Below, one piece after another: positions 1-9,400 of a stretch of DNA of 44,384 nt. How positions within the stretch are numbered: position 1 is the first letter of the stretch; every line of letters begins with the position of its first letter. Source of the DNA: Gammaproteobacteria bacterium (lineage in GTDB: Bacteria; Pseudomonadota; Gammaproteobacteria; SZUA-229); NCBI GenBank assembly GCA_026197015.1, contig JAPHRB010000015.1, positions 1 to 44,384 on the forward strand, written 5' to 3'. The notes under the pieces are model-generated. The model was given only the letters and a program-made list of their open reading frames with translations. It was not told the origin of the DNA and searched no databases. The translations under genes were made by a program, and so were the position numbers.

Positions 1-1421
1 CCAGTTTGTTATCTTCCAATATACATAACAATGAGCAACAGATAACGACTGATGTTGGCATACGCCTATTTGATTTATCTGAATCGATTATTCAACGTAT
101 TGTTAGTGAAGCAATAACCGATGCTCGCTCGCTCGCAGCCTCGATGGATATAGATATAGGTGATAGCGAATCCGAAAACACTCAAAATAAAGACGAATTA
201 AAACAGATACAACTTGCACAGGAAGTAAGAGACACCGCTTTAGTACAAAACAGCCAGTTCGTTATAAACGCCGATTCTAGTGATATATATAAAACAATTC
301 AGCAATCAATCAGTCTTTTATTTGGTGTGAATAACAGTCTGGTTGTAAATCTCGATGAATCACAACAATTTTTAAGTATTGCTAAAAAACAACACCTAAC
401 CGATACATGCCTGTTTGAAGACCTTAAAATAGATATCAGCGGTAATAGTATTTTATCTCGATGCCTTAATAAAAAACAAATTATCGATAGTTTTTCTGCT
501 AAAACCTCTGCTTCTTTAAGCATTATTGATGAACAAATTGCGCATGGTTTAAAAACTGAAGGTTTTGTTTGTTTACCTGTGACAAACAGCAATAGACTGC
601 ACGGTGTCGTATTATTAGGTTGCTCAAATAACCAGGCATTAAAGCTACTTAAAAACTCGTCTTTACTAAAACTATTTGCTGACAATCTATCGATTAAATT
701 ACAACAGTATCTGGATTACAGTCAGAAAACATCTGAAGCATCTGAGAAAAATAGCCTGATATTTATAGAACGTGCCAGAAAAATAATTCATGAAACTAAC
801 AACCCGTTAACTGTTATCAGAAACTATCTTCAATTACTGTCTAAAAAATTAAATGAAGATGATCCGGCACAAGCAGACCTGTCAACGATTAAACAGGAAA
901 TTGATCGGATTAGTAATATCATAATAAGGTGCAAAGATGCACCAAATGTTGAAGCATCTGATTTTTCAGAAATTAACATTAATACGCTTTTGACAGAACT
1001 TATTTCTCTTTATAAAGCATCTTTATTTGCAACACATAATATTACATCGACACTTAATCTCGACAATAAACTGAAACCCGTCAGACTCGATAAAAACAGC
1101 ATTAAACAAATTATCACCAACTTACTTAAAAATTCAGTAGAAGCTATAAAATCTGATGGTGAAATTATAATTACAACAGGGACAATCAATATAAATGGAA
1201 ACAACTATATAGAACTTAAGCTAGAAGATAGCGGACCGGGAATACCTGCTGAGATAATGAAAAATCTCTACACTCCTGTTACCAGCACAAAGGGACAGGA
1301 ACATTCAGGACTAGGCTTAAGTATTACAAAAAATTTAGTCGATAGAACCGGAGGTTCTATAAGCTGTAGAACTAATAATAATGGCACGGTATTTAGTGTC
1401 CAGTTTCCTGAAACTAATTAA
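1..1421 (+). CDS. Sensor histidine kinase, C-terminal part (5' truncated by window edge)
   Basis: This is a probable two-component sensor kinase that would phosphorylate a partner regulator. The frame is open to the window edge and the first in-frame start is only a TTG at position 6, so the N-terminus is most likely outside. Counting from that TTG: about 85-235 is a GAF-like sensory region, 255-310 is a HisKA dimerisation domain with phospho-acceptor H262 in H-E-T-N-N-P, and 365-470 is an HATPase_c domain with the N box (N372, N376), G1 D-S-G-P-G (408-412) and G2 G-L-G-L-S (435-439). All expected kinase motifs are present. The N-terminal linker resembles what follows HDOD domains in HDOD-GAF-kinase proteins, which is inference. 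A response regulator gene follows after 54 bases, which suggests a cognate pair. Confidence 0.85.
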   Translation, partial: SLLSSNIHNNEQQITTDVGIRLFDLSESIIQRIVSEAITDARSLAASMDIDIGDSESENTQNKDELKQIQLAQEVRDTALVQNSQFVINADSSDIYKTIQQSISLLFGVNNSLVVNLDESQQFLSIAKKQHLTDTCLFEDLKIDISGNSILSRCLNKKQIIDSFSAKTSASLSIIDEQIAHGLKTEGFVCLPVTNSNRLHGVVLLGCSNNQALKLLKNSSLLKLFADNLSIKLQQYLDYSQKTSEASEKNSLIFIERARKIIHETNNPLTVIRNYLQLLSKKLNEDDPAQADLSTIKQEIDRISNIIIRCKDAPNVEASDFSEININTLLTELISLYKASLFATHNITSTLNLDNKLKPVRLDKNSIKQIITNLLKNSVEAIKSDGEIIITTGTININGNNYIELKLEDSGPGIPAEIMKNLYTPVTSTKGQEHSGLGLSITKNLVDRTGGSISCRTNNNGTVFSVQFPETN

Positions 1422-1475
1422 TTGAGCTTGATATAATTTAAGTCTCATCTCTGTAAATGTAAATAGGCCTGTAGT

Positions 1476-3707
1476 ATGCCAGAGAAGACAAACGAACGAA
1501 CGAACGATGAGTTTAACATTACCTGTACTAATACTAGTGGCAGCATTAATGCCAGTAACAGTACTGATGCTGTTGAAAAAATACTAATTGTCGATGACGA
1601 AAAACTCCATCAATATAGTTTGATGGAGTTAATGAAACAAAATAACTGTGATGTTGAATGCGTCAGCAGTGGTGATGAAGCCATTGAAATCATTCGGAAC
1701 AATAACATCGGCATAGTTCTTCTCGACCTCAATATGGATGGCATCAACGGTGAAGATGTCATGCGTTTCATTTCTAAAAACGAAATAAACACAACTATTA
1801 TCGTGGTCAGTGGCGAACCATCATTTGAAGCCGCAGAGAATGCGCTTAAACATGGTGCTTATGACTATATTCGAAAACCATACTCTATCGATAATTTATT
1901 AAACTCTGTAAATAATGCAACAAAAAAACGTCAACTTGAAGCTGATAATCACAAAATGCATGCTCAGCTCAGGGAGTCTGAAAAACTACATCGTTATATA
2001 GTTAATAAATCACCTGATATTGTTTACATACTAAATGAAGAAGGTCGTTTCACTTTCATTAATAAACGTATTGAAACACTACTGGGTTATAAAGTAAGAG
2101 AAGTTATTGGAAAACACTATACTGAATTAGTGCATGATGATGATATTGAAAAAGCGCAGTTCAAATTTAATGAGCGTCGAACAGGTAACCGTGCAAGCAT
2201 AAATATTGAATTAAAACTTAAATGCAAAAATAATGACCAGCCTCGCAACTTTGACAATCGCATATTACCTATTGAGATAAACTCTGTAGGTGTTTATAGC
2301 TCACACGAGACAGAAGATAATAAAAAATTCATTGGTACTTATGGAATAGCTCGCGACATTACAGATCGTATTGAAGCAGAAGAAATTATCCGTTTTCAGG
2401 CCTACCATGACATGCTTACTCGCCTGCCAAATCGAACATTATTAAATGATCGCCTAAGCCAGGCATTAACCCATGCTCGTCGTAATAAAACTAATTTATC
2501 TGTAATGTTCCTTGACCTGGACCGTTTCAAAATGATCAATGATACTTTAGGTCATATAGTAGGTGATCATCTACTACAGGCAGTAGCGATGCGATTACGC
2601 CACTGTTTACGAGAGGGTGATACTCTGGCCCGACTGGGTGGCGATGAATTCACTCTATTACTACCTGAAGTTAACAGTAAAAAAGATGCCAAACTGGTCG
2701 CAGAAAAGATAATAAAATCGTTAACAATGCCATTTAAGATTGATAGTCATGAACTTTTTGTTAGTACAAGCATTGGTATTTCACATTACCCTGAAGATGG
2801 TGAATCAATAGAATCACTCATAAAACACGCCGATATTGCCATGTACTCTGTTAAAGGAAATGGTAAAAATAATTATCAGTTTTATGATAACAATATGATT
2901 AATGCATACTCTAATCATTTATCTCTTGAAAATGATTTACGAAGAGCTCTGGATGACGAACAGTTTGAAGTTTATTATCAACCACAAATTAATATTGAAA
3001 CACGTGAAATTTTCGCTATGGAAGCACTGATACGCTGGAATCATCCCGATCGTGGCATGATAAATCCTGGCGAGTTCATTGCACTTGCTGAAGAAACTCG
3101 ATTAATAAAACAAATCGGCAACTGGATTTTCCAAAACACCTGCGCCGAACTGAAACGTTGGCGTGAAATGGGCCTTGATAATATCCGAATCGCCGTCAAT
3201 GTATCAGCAATCCAACTGGAACAACATGATTTTGTCGAATTTGTTTTAGGGGTGTTATCTAAAAATAAGATACCCGGTGAGTTTCTCGAAATCGAGATTA
3301 CTGAAAACACATTAATGCACGATACAGATGATGGCATTCTTAAATTAAGGGAATTAAGTGCTAATGGTATCAAAATTGCCATTGATGATTTTGGGACTGG
3401 TTATTCTTCATTAAATTACTTAAAACGTTTACCAATTGATACCCTTAAAATTGATCAATCATTCGTAAGAGATATGTCAAAGAGTGATGAAGACTCCTCG
3501 ATTATCAAAGCGATAATAGCTATGGCTAAAGGTTTAAATTTAAATATTATTTCTGAAGGTGTAGAAACAGAAGAACAGTTAGAGCAACTAAGAACCTGGC
3601 GCTGTAAAAATATGCAAGGTTTTCTATTTAGCAGGCCTATGCCCTGCATAGAAGCAGTTGATATGCTAAAAGATCATGCACAAATAAAAATGCATCTTAT
3701 TAAATAA
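1476..3707 (+). CDS. Response regulator-PAS-GGDEF-EAL protein (c-di-GMP turnover)
   Basis: This is a multi-domain cytosolic signalling protein that probably makes and/or degrades cyclic di-GMP. A receiver domain (about 35-150) has the acidic pair D40/D41, phospho-acceptor D84 in V-L-L-D-L and K134 in R-K-P. A PAS domain lies at about 170-295. The GGDEF domain (about 305-470) has an intact GGDEF at 388-392 and an R-x-x-D inhibitory site (R379-D382) exactly five residues upstream, so both catalysis and product inhibition look possible. The EAL domain (about 480-735) has EAL at 516-518, D-D-F-G-T-G and E-G-V-E-T. It follows a histidine kinase gene by 54 bases and is the likely partner. Which activity dominates cannot be told from sequence. 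Confidence 0.93.
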   Translation: MPEKTNERTNDEFNITCTNTSGSINASNSTDAVEKILIVDDEKLHQYSLMELMKQNNCDVECVSSGDEAIEIIRNNNIGIVLLDLNMDGINGEDVMRFISKNEINTTIIVVSGEPSFEAAENALKHGAYDYIRKPYSIDNLLNSVNNATKKRQLEADNHKMHAQLRESEKLHRYIVNKSPDIVYILNEEGRFTFINKRIETLLGYKVREVIGKHYTELVHDDDIEKAQFKFNERRTGNRASINIELKLKCKNNDQPRNFDNRILPIEINSVGVYSSHETEDNKKFIGTYGIARDITDRIEAEEIIRFQAYHDMLTRLPNRTLLNDRLSQALTHARRNKTNLSVMFLDLDRFKMINDTLGHIVGDHLLQAVAMRLRHCLREGDTLARLGGDEFTLLLPEVNSKKDAKLVAEKIIKSLTMPFKIDSHELFVSTSIGISHYPEDGESIESLIKHADIAMYSVKGNGKNNYQFYDNNMINAYSNHLSLENDLRRALDDEQFEVYYQPQINIETREIFAMEALIRWNHPDRGMINPGEFIALAEETRLIKQIGNWIFQNTCAELKRWREMGLDNIRIAVNVSAIQLEQHDFVEFVLGVLSKNKIPGEFLEIEITENTLMHDTDDGILKLRELSANGIKIAIDDFGTGYSSLNYLKRLPIDTLKIDQSFVRDMSKSDEDSSIIKAIIAMAKGLNLNIISEGVETEEQLEQLRTWRCKNMQGFLFSRPMPCIEAVDMLKDHAQIKMHLIK

Positions 3708-3724
3708 AAAGCCGAGATCATTAG

Positions 3725-3755
3725 AGAGGCAGTTAATATAACTGCCTCTTTATTA
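3725..3755 (+). terminator. Hairpin terminator after the RR-GGDEF-EAL gene
   Basis: A perfect 11-bp stem (AGAGGCAGTTA / TAACTGCCTCT) with a 3-base loop is followed by TTTATTA. It lies 17 bases after the stop codon, between convergent genes. The T run is short, so strength is uncertain; the reverse direction has no T run. Confidence 0.7.
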
Positions 3756-3790
3756 GTTGTCGTTTTTAAATTCTCAGCCTCAGTCTGGTA

Positions 3791-4369
3791 TTACCAGTTT
3801 TCACCGAGTAACTCAAAATGAGCTTGTGGGTGTAAACACGCAGGACAAAGATCTGGCGCTTCTTCAGCTTCATGAAGATAACCACAGTTACGACAACGCC
3901 ATACAACTTTTCCATTTCTTTTAAATACTCTACCTTCTTCCAGATTTTTAGCGAGGTCACTATAACGCTTACCATGCTGCTTTTCTGCTATTGAAATAGC
4001 ATCAAATGCAGCAGCAATCTCAGTAAAACCCTCTTCACGTGCTTTTTTTGCATATGCTGGATACAACTCATCCCATTCATGCTCTTCACCGGCAGCGGCT
4101 TGTTTTAAGTTTTCAAGAGTTGAACCTATCTTTCCAGCGGTTATGGTCTCCGTTATTTCACGTTCATCACCCTCTAGAAACTTAAAAAATCGTTTCGCAT
4201 GTTCTTTTTCCTGATTGGCTGTTTCTTCGAAAATATCTGCGATCTGTACCAGGCCTTCTTTTCTTGCGGCACCTGCAAAGTAGGTATATAGATTTCTAGC
4301 CTGTGACTCTCCTGAAAAAGCTTTAAGTAAGTTTTTCTCTGTTTCTGAGCCTTTTATACTTTTCGACAT
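3791..4369 (-). CDS. rbr: Rubrerythrin
   Basis: Rubrerythrin is a non-haem diiron peroxidase that reduces hydrogen peroxide in the cytosol with electrons from a rubredoxin-like centre. The 192-residue length is typical. The four-helix ferritin-like part has the paired ligands E21 (E-S-Q-A), E54/H57 (Q-E-K-E-H) and E129/H132 (A-E-K-Q-H). The C-terminal rubredoxin-like knuckles are C159-x2-C162 and C175-x2-C178. GGAG sits 6 bases before the ATG, which supports the start. It is a single-gene unit convergent with the GGDEF-EAL gene. A tandem OxyR-type site lies about 75-112 bases upstream of the start, consistent with peroxide induction. This architecture is common in anaerobes and microaerobes and fits peroxide defence. 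Confidence 0.95.
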   Translation of the reverse strand: MSKSIKGSETEKNLLKAFSGESQARNLYTYFAGAARKEGLVQIADIFEETANQEKEHAKRFFKFLEGDEREITETITAGKIGSTLENLKQAAAGEEHEWDELYPAYAKKAREEGFTEIAAAFDAISIAEKQHGKRYSDLAKNLEEGRVFKRNGKVVWRCRNCGYLHEAEEAPDLCPACLHPQAHFELLGENW

Positions 4370-4444
4370 ATCAATACTCCAAATATTTATATTAATAGTT
4401 ACTTCTGTTGATTACATCTTATTACTAATTCATTCATACTTATA

Positions 4445-4481
4445 ATTAATTATAACTGTCGTTATGATAGATTATAACTAT
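4445..4481 (-). promoter_or_regulatory. Tandem OxyR-type binding site upstream of rubrerythrin
   Basis: The proximal-to-4481 half is ATAGATTATAACTAT (4467-4481), which matches every fixed position of the OxyR half-site ATAGnTnnnAnCTAT. Exactly 7 bases away is ATTAATTATAACTGT (4445-4459), matching 7 of 10 fixed positions. The 7-base spacing is that of the published E. coli tetrameric OxyR site. It sits in the 334-base gap between rbr (-) and the small membrane gene (+), so it could act on either side, but rbr is the functional match. The remainder of this gap (4482-4703) is AT-rich and shows no clear sigma-70 promoter that I would defend. Confidence 0.65.
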
Positions 4482-4703
4482 AATAGTATGTATTTACATA
4501 AATAAACTTAAGCTGATGATTAATATATGAATCTGTTAAACTACACCTAAACCTATGTTAATTAAGGTATTTTTAGTAATTTAAGGATAAAATCTGATTT
4601 TTCAAGACATTACGCACTTTAGTTTATAAGAAAACCTTAATATTTGAACTTTATACTATCAAACAACTCTAAGAAATTCGATTAAATAAAAACACATACT
4701 AAT

Positions 4704-5105
4704 ATGCGACTAAGTTCTGCTAAACAGCTTCCTACAAATGCACTAATCATATATATGATTAGTGCATTGCTGTTTCTATGTTCTATTGAGTTACATATAC
4801 ACACAGGTGATACTGCAATAAATGCAGATCATGGTTCCGCTGTATCAATTACATCCCTTGCAAACAATCTTGATTATTTGAATATAAGTAATGAAATAGA
4901 AGTCAGCCCTGATGGCATGTTAAAAATCAAACATAGCGCGCCTAATATACTCGTAATCTTTTTAGTATTAACATTGATCTGCACCCTGTTCTTGCAGATA
5001 CTTACCCTGCGCTCAAGAGACCAGCACCTGGCCTCTAAACTACCCTTTTTTGGCACTCCAGCCTTAAGAGGGCCTCCGCTACAACGTCTTCATACCCTTT
5101 ATTAA
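4704..5105 (+). CDS. Small two-TM membrane protein at head of an efflux cluster
   Basis: I do not recognise a named family. The 133-residue product has two hydrophobic spans, about 13-30 and 82-102, enclosing a polar loop of about 50 residues with histidines (H-I-H-T-G-D near 31-36 and a D-H-G near 43), so the loop is probably periplasmic. The C-terminal tail is Pro/Arg-rich and ends P-P-L-Q-R-L-H-T-L-Y, reminiscent of small proteins found ahead of heavy-metal RND operons. No strong ribosome binding site is visible before the ATG. It is on the same strand as the tolC/RND/DUF3240 genes, 89 bases upstream, so a role in metal efflux is inference by position only. Confidence 0.6.
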   Translation: MRLSSAKQLPTNALIIYMISALLFLCSIELHIHTGDTAINADHGSAVSITSLANNLDYLNISNEIEVSPDGMLKIKHSAPNILVIFLVLTLICTLFLQILTLRSRDQHLASKLPFFGTPALRGPPLQRLHTLY

Positions 5106-5134
5106 ATAGCAGCATTTTGCTGTGCCTTTAACAT

Positions 5135-5155
5135 GTGAAATACAATGTATTTCAC
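5135..5155. promoter_or_regulatory. Perfect 9-bp inverted repeat before the TolC-family gene
   Basis: GTGAAATAC and GTATTTCAC are perfectly complementary arms around a 3-base AAT spacer, 40 bases upstream of the outer-membrane-protein start. It could be an operator for a metal-responsive regulator or an RNA hairpin between the small gene and the pump genes. There is no T run directly after it, which argues against a simple terminator. Confidence 0.4.
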
Positions 5156-5194
5156 TGTAAAAATATGACATAAAATTTTCTTTAGGAGTTTTAA

Positions 5195-6484
5195 ATGAAT
5201 TCTAAATTCATTAAACCAATATTTACTTTATTAATGACGCTGGCCTACTCATCTGTCATTAATGCTCAACAATGGACATTGCAAAGCAGTATTGCACAGG
5301 CAATGACTACATCACCTGAACTAAAAATTTCATCGGCAGAAATAGGTGCCCGAACCTCAGAATTAGAGTTATCTGGTATGTGGCCTGACCCAAGTGTGGA
5401 GTTAAAAGTTGATAACCAGATGGGTCGAGATGAAGGCACCGGTGACTATGGTCTTTCTGAAATAACTATCAGTCAGGATATACCTCTGTCACGTCTTAAA
5501 CATCAGAAATCGGTTGCTGAGGCACAGCTTAATGCTGCTATGCATTCTCAAAGTAACGAGACGTTAGTCATTCAAAATCGAGTAGCTAAGGTTTTTTATG
5601 AGTTACAGTTTGCCACTGCTGCTTTCGAACTAACGCACCAGCGAGTTAAGTTAGCTGATAAGCTCAAAGCATCGGCTAACAATAACAAGAGTGATACGCT
5701 GGTTCGTTACTTAACACCATTAGAAAAAATGCGCCTGAGTATTATTAGCGAAAAAGCCCATCAGGAAGAAGCCGCTGCGGAAGGTAAATATAGAGAAACA
5801 CTTACCGAGTTCTATAAATTATTAGGTATAGATAACAATAACAAAGTTAATGTTCCAGAATTATTACCTGTTATAGACATACCAGAACTCGATTTTTTAA
5901 GTGATCAACAGGATAGGCATCCATTACTTTCAACACAGCAGCAAATTTTACAGGCTGCAACCAATGAAATTGATGTTGCTAGAAATTCTGCCATGAGAGA
6001 CCCTTCGATAAGCATAAATAAATTACGTGAAAACTTTTCAAGTGGTACAGAAAGTGTTTATGGGGTGATGTTTAATATTGAAATACCTATACATGATCGT
6101 AAAAGCTCAAAAGTCAGTAAAGCTAATTACAATGCCAGTCAACATCGCATTGAATTAGCTCGTTTGAAACGTGAATTACAAATTAATTTAAATCAGAGTT
6201 ACACACACCTTAACCATGTAATTGAACAAACATCTGAATATAAGATTAAAGTTCTCAACCCTGCAAAAAAAATACTTAGCTTAAGTGAGAAAGGTTTTAT
6301 CAGCGGTGAGTTAAATATTTTATCTCTGGTAGACGCTAATAACACATATTTTGAATCATATATGCAATATCTCGATTTAATGTATCAGTCCTGGATGGAA
6401 ATGGCAGATATTAATTTATATGCCGGTCAGTTTATTAAATTCGACAATACTCAAGCTAATATTAATTACACAGGAGTAAAATAA
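5195..6484 (+). CDS. TolC-family outer membrane efflux protein (CzcC/CusC-like)
   Basis: This is the outer-membrane exit channel of a tripartite efflux pump. Residues 1-24 form a signal peptide ending in a small-residue A-Q-Q cleavage region. The rest is the long alpha-helical OEP repeat typical of the family, with W-P-D-P-S near 65-70 and P-S-I-S-I-N near 268, motifs common in the CzcC branch. At 429 residues the length is usual. AGGAG lies 7 bases upstream of the ATG. The stop is 1 base before the RND pump ATG, so the two are co-translated. A lipobox cysteine is absent, unlike CusC. Substrate cannot be read from this gene. Confidence 0.88.
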   Translation: MNSKFIKPIFTLLMTLAYSSVINAQQWTLQSSIAQAMTTSPELKISSAEIGARTSELELSGMWPDPSVELKVDNQMGRDEGTGDYGLSEITISQDIPLSRLKHQKSVAEAQLNAAMHSQSNETLVIQNRVAKVFYELQFATAAFELTHQRVKLADKLKASANNNKSDTLVRYLTPLEKMRLSIISEKAHQEEAAAEGKYRETLTEFYKLLGIDNNNKVNVPELLPVIDIPELDFLSDQQDRHPLLSTQQQILQAATNEIDVARNSAMRDPSISINKLRENFSSGTESVYGVMFNIEIPIHDRKSSKVSKANYNASQHRIELARLKRELQINLNQSYTHLNHVIEQTSEYKIKVLNPAKKILSLSEKGFISGELNILSLVDANNTYFESYMQYLDLMYQSWMEMADINLYAGQFIKFDNTQANINYTGVK

Positions 6485-6485
6485 T

Positions 6486-9400
6486 ATGATTTCAGCTATT
6501 TTACGCTTTTCTCTAATACAGAGATTAATGATTGTTCTCATTACCCTGGGAATTTCAGCCGCTGGCATCTGGTCGTTTAAAAACTTACCCATTGATGCTT
6601 TTCCTGACATATCTTCACCTCAGGTGCAAATAATAATTAAAGCGCCAGGTATGTCGCCTACGGAAGTTGAACAACGAATAACATTTCCTATTGAAACAGA
6701 AATGCAGGGCATACCTGGTCAAAAGATACTACGTTCAACAACCAAATATGCACTAAGTATTATAGTTGTCGATTTTGAAGATAGTGTCGATATTTATCAT
6801 GCACGAAATTTAGTAAATGAACGCTTAAACCAGGTTTGGGCCTCACTACCCGCTGACATAGAAGGCGGACTTGCACCCATTACAACACCACTTGGTGAGA
6901 TATATATGTATCGCATAATTGGTGAAAATTATACTAATCAGGAATTACGCAGTTTACAGGACTGGGTCATCAGGCCTCATTTACGCCAGGTAGACGGCGT
7001 AGCAGACATCAACTCACTAGGTGGTGAAGTACGTAACTACGAAGTTGTTATTAAACCTGAAGCACTGGTAAAACACGGTATAAGCATTGATGAAATAGAA
7101 AGGGCACTTGCAAAAAACAATCGAAATGCGGGTGGCGACCGTATCAATCGAAACAATGAAGTGCTTTTAGTACGCACACTTGGTAAGTTAAATGGTGAGG
7201 AAGATATTAAAAACATTACTATCCGCACTCGCTATGGCACACCATTACATATTCGTGATGTTGCCGATGTTCGTAGCGGTAGCATGACACGTTATGGTGG
7301 CGTTACAGCTGATGGCGAAGGTGAAGTTGTTACAGGACTTGTGTTATTACGCAAAGGCGCCAACAGTTTAAAGACGGTAGAAAAAACAAAACTGGCGTTT
7401 GAATCATTAAAAGAGATTTTGCCCAAAGATATTAGTATCGAGGTATTTTATGATCGTACCGAATTAATCACTAAAGCGGTGTGGACTGTTGAAAAAGCAC
7501 TGGGTGAAGCTGTCATTCTTGTTTTGATTGTATTAATTATAATGCTTGGTGATATACGTAGCGCATTAACAGTTGCAGTTATCTTACCTTTATCAGTTTT
7601 ATTCACATTTATTCTAATGAAGGTATTTGGAGTTTCTGCAAACCTTATGTCTTTAGGTGGTCTTACAATCGCAATAGGTATTCTTGTGGATGCGGCTGTT
7701 GTTGTGGTTGAGAATATTCACACCCATTTCAGCAGAGGCTCAAAAGGATTAGATCGATTACATTTAATTTATCGTGCAGTACTTGAAGTTTCTGCGCCAG
7801 TAATATCAGGCATTTTAATTATTGTAGCTGTATTCCTTCCACTATTCAGCCTAACAGGGCTCGAAGGAAAAATGTTTACTCCATTGGCTGTTACTATTAG
7901 TTTCGCACTACTAGGGTCATTAATTTTATCGTTAACGGTGATTCCTGTTATCGCCAGTTTCTTTATGAAAGTTCATGAAAATTCACACGAAGAAAAAGAC
8001 GGAAAATTAATCAGTGGTTTAAAGTTTATTTACTTACCTGTAATGAACTGGGCTTTAGTTTATCGAAAATCAGCTGTCAGCATAGCTATAGCGGCACTTC
8101 TTGCTACAGCTCCACTGTTTTCACAGATTGGCAAAGAGTTTATGCCAACAATGGATGAAGGTAATACCGTCATCATCATAGAAAAAGATCCAAGTATTAC
8201 ACTTGAAAAGTCACTTGCTATGGATTCACCTCTGCAGAAAGCGATAATGGAATTACCCGAAGTTATTGGCGTAACATCTAGAACAGGTGCTGATGAGTTA
8301 CGCATGGACCCTATGGGTTTATATCAAACTGACAACTTTATAATTACCAAACCAAGAAAAGACTGGAATATTTCATTAAAACAATTTCAGGAAAATTTAC
8401 GAGAAATTCTTTCCCGGTTTGAAAATATTGAATATGCATTTACCCAACCTATTGATATGCGCGTTTCAGAAATGCTTACCGGTGTACGCTCAGCTATGGC
8501 TATAAAACTTTATGGCGATGACTTAAGTATTCTTGATAAAAAAGCAGCTGAAATTGAAGAACAGGTGAAGAGCATTAATGGATCGGTAGATGTATTTAGA
8601 ACTGATATTTCTGGTCAACAATATTTACAGATAGATATTGATCAGAAAGCTATTTCTAAATATGGAATCAATGTAGAAGATATAAATACACTTATTGAAT
8701 CTGCTGTTGGGGGTAAAATAGTAACTAATATTCTTGAAAATAACCGTCCTATTAATGTACTCATTCGTTACGATGAAAAACATCGTAATTCGCCTGAGGT
8801 AATTAAAGACATGCTTGTTAGCATACCCAATGGTAACAAAGTACCTCTTAACAAGCTGGCTAAGGTTTCTGTTACTGATGGCCCGATTCAAATAATTCGT
8901 GAATCAGCAAAACGTCAGATAGTGATTCAGTCTAATGTAGAGAACCGTGACGTAGTGAGTTTTGTAAATGAAGTACAAAGTACTATTGAGAATAACATTG
9001 AGTTACCGCCGGGTTACTATGTAACCTTTGGTGGGCAATTTGAGAATCAGCAACGAGCAGCTAAAACCTTAACTCTAGTTATTCCTATTGCGATTATTCT
9101 AATATTCATTATGTTATTTACAACATTCAGATCAATGTTACAAGCGGGGCTTATATTGCTCAATATACCTTTTGCGATGATTGGTGGTGTCATTAGCCTG
9201 TATATTTCCGGCTTATACCTTTCAGTACCAGCTTCCGTTGGTTTCATTACACTCTTCGGTGTAGCCGTATTAAATGGTGTTGTAATGGTTAGTTACTTTA
9301 ATCAACTAAGACAAAGCGGCTTAAGTTTAATCGACTCGGTTAAACAGGGTGCAGAACGTCGCCTTAGACCGGTATTAATGACTGCGTTAATTGCTAGTTT

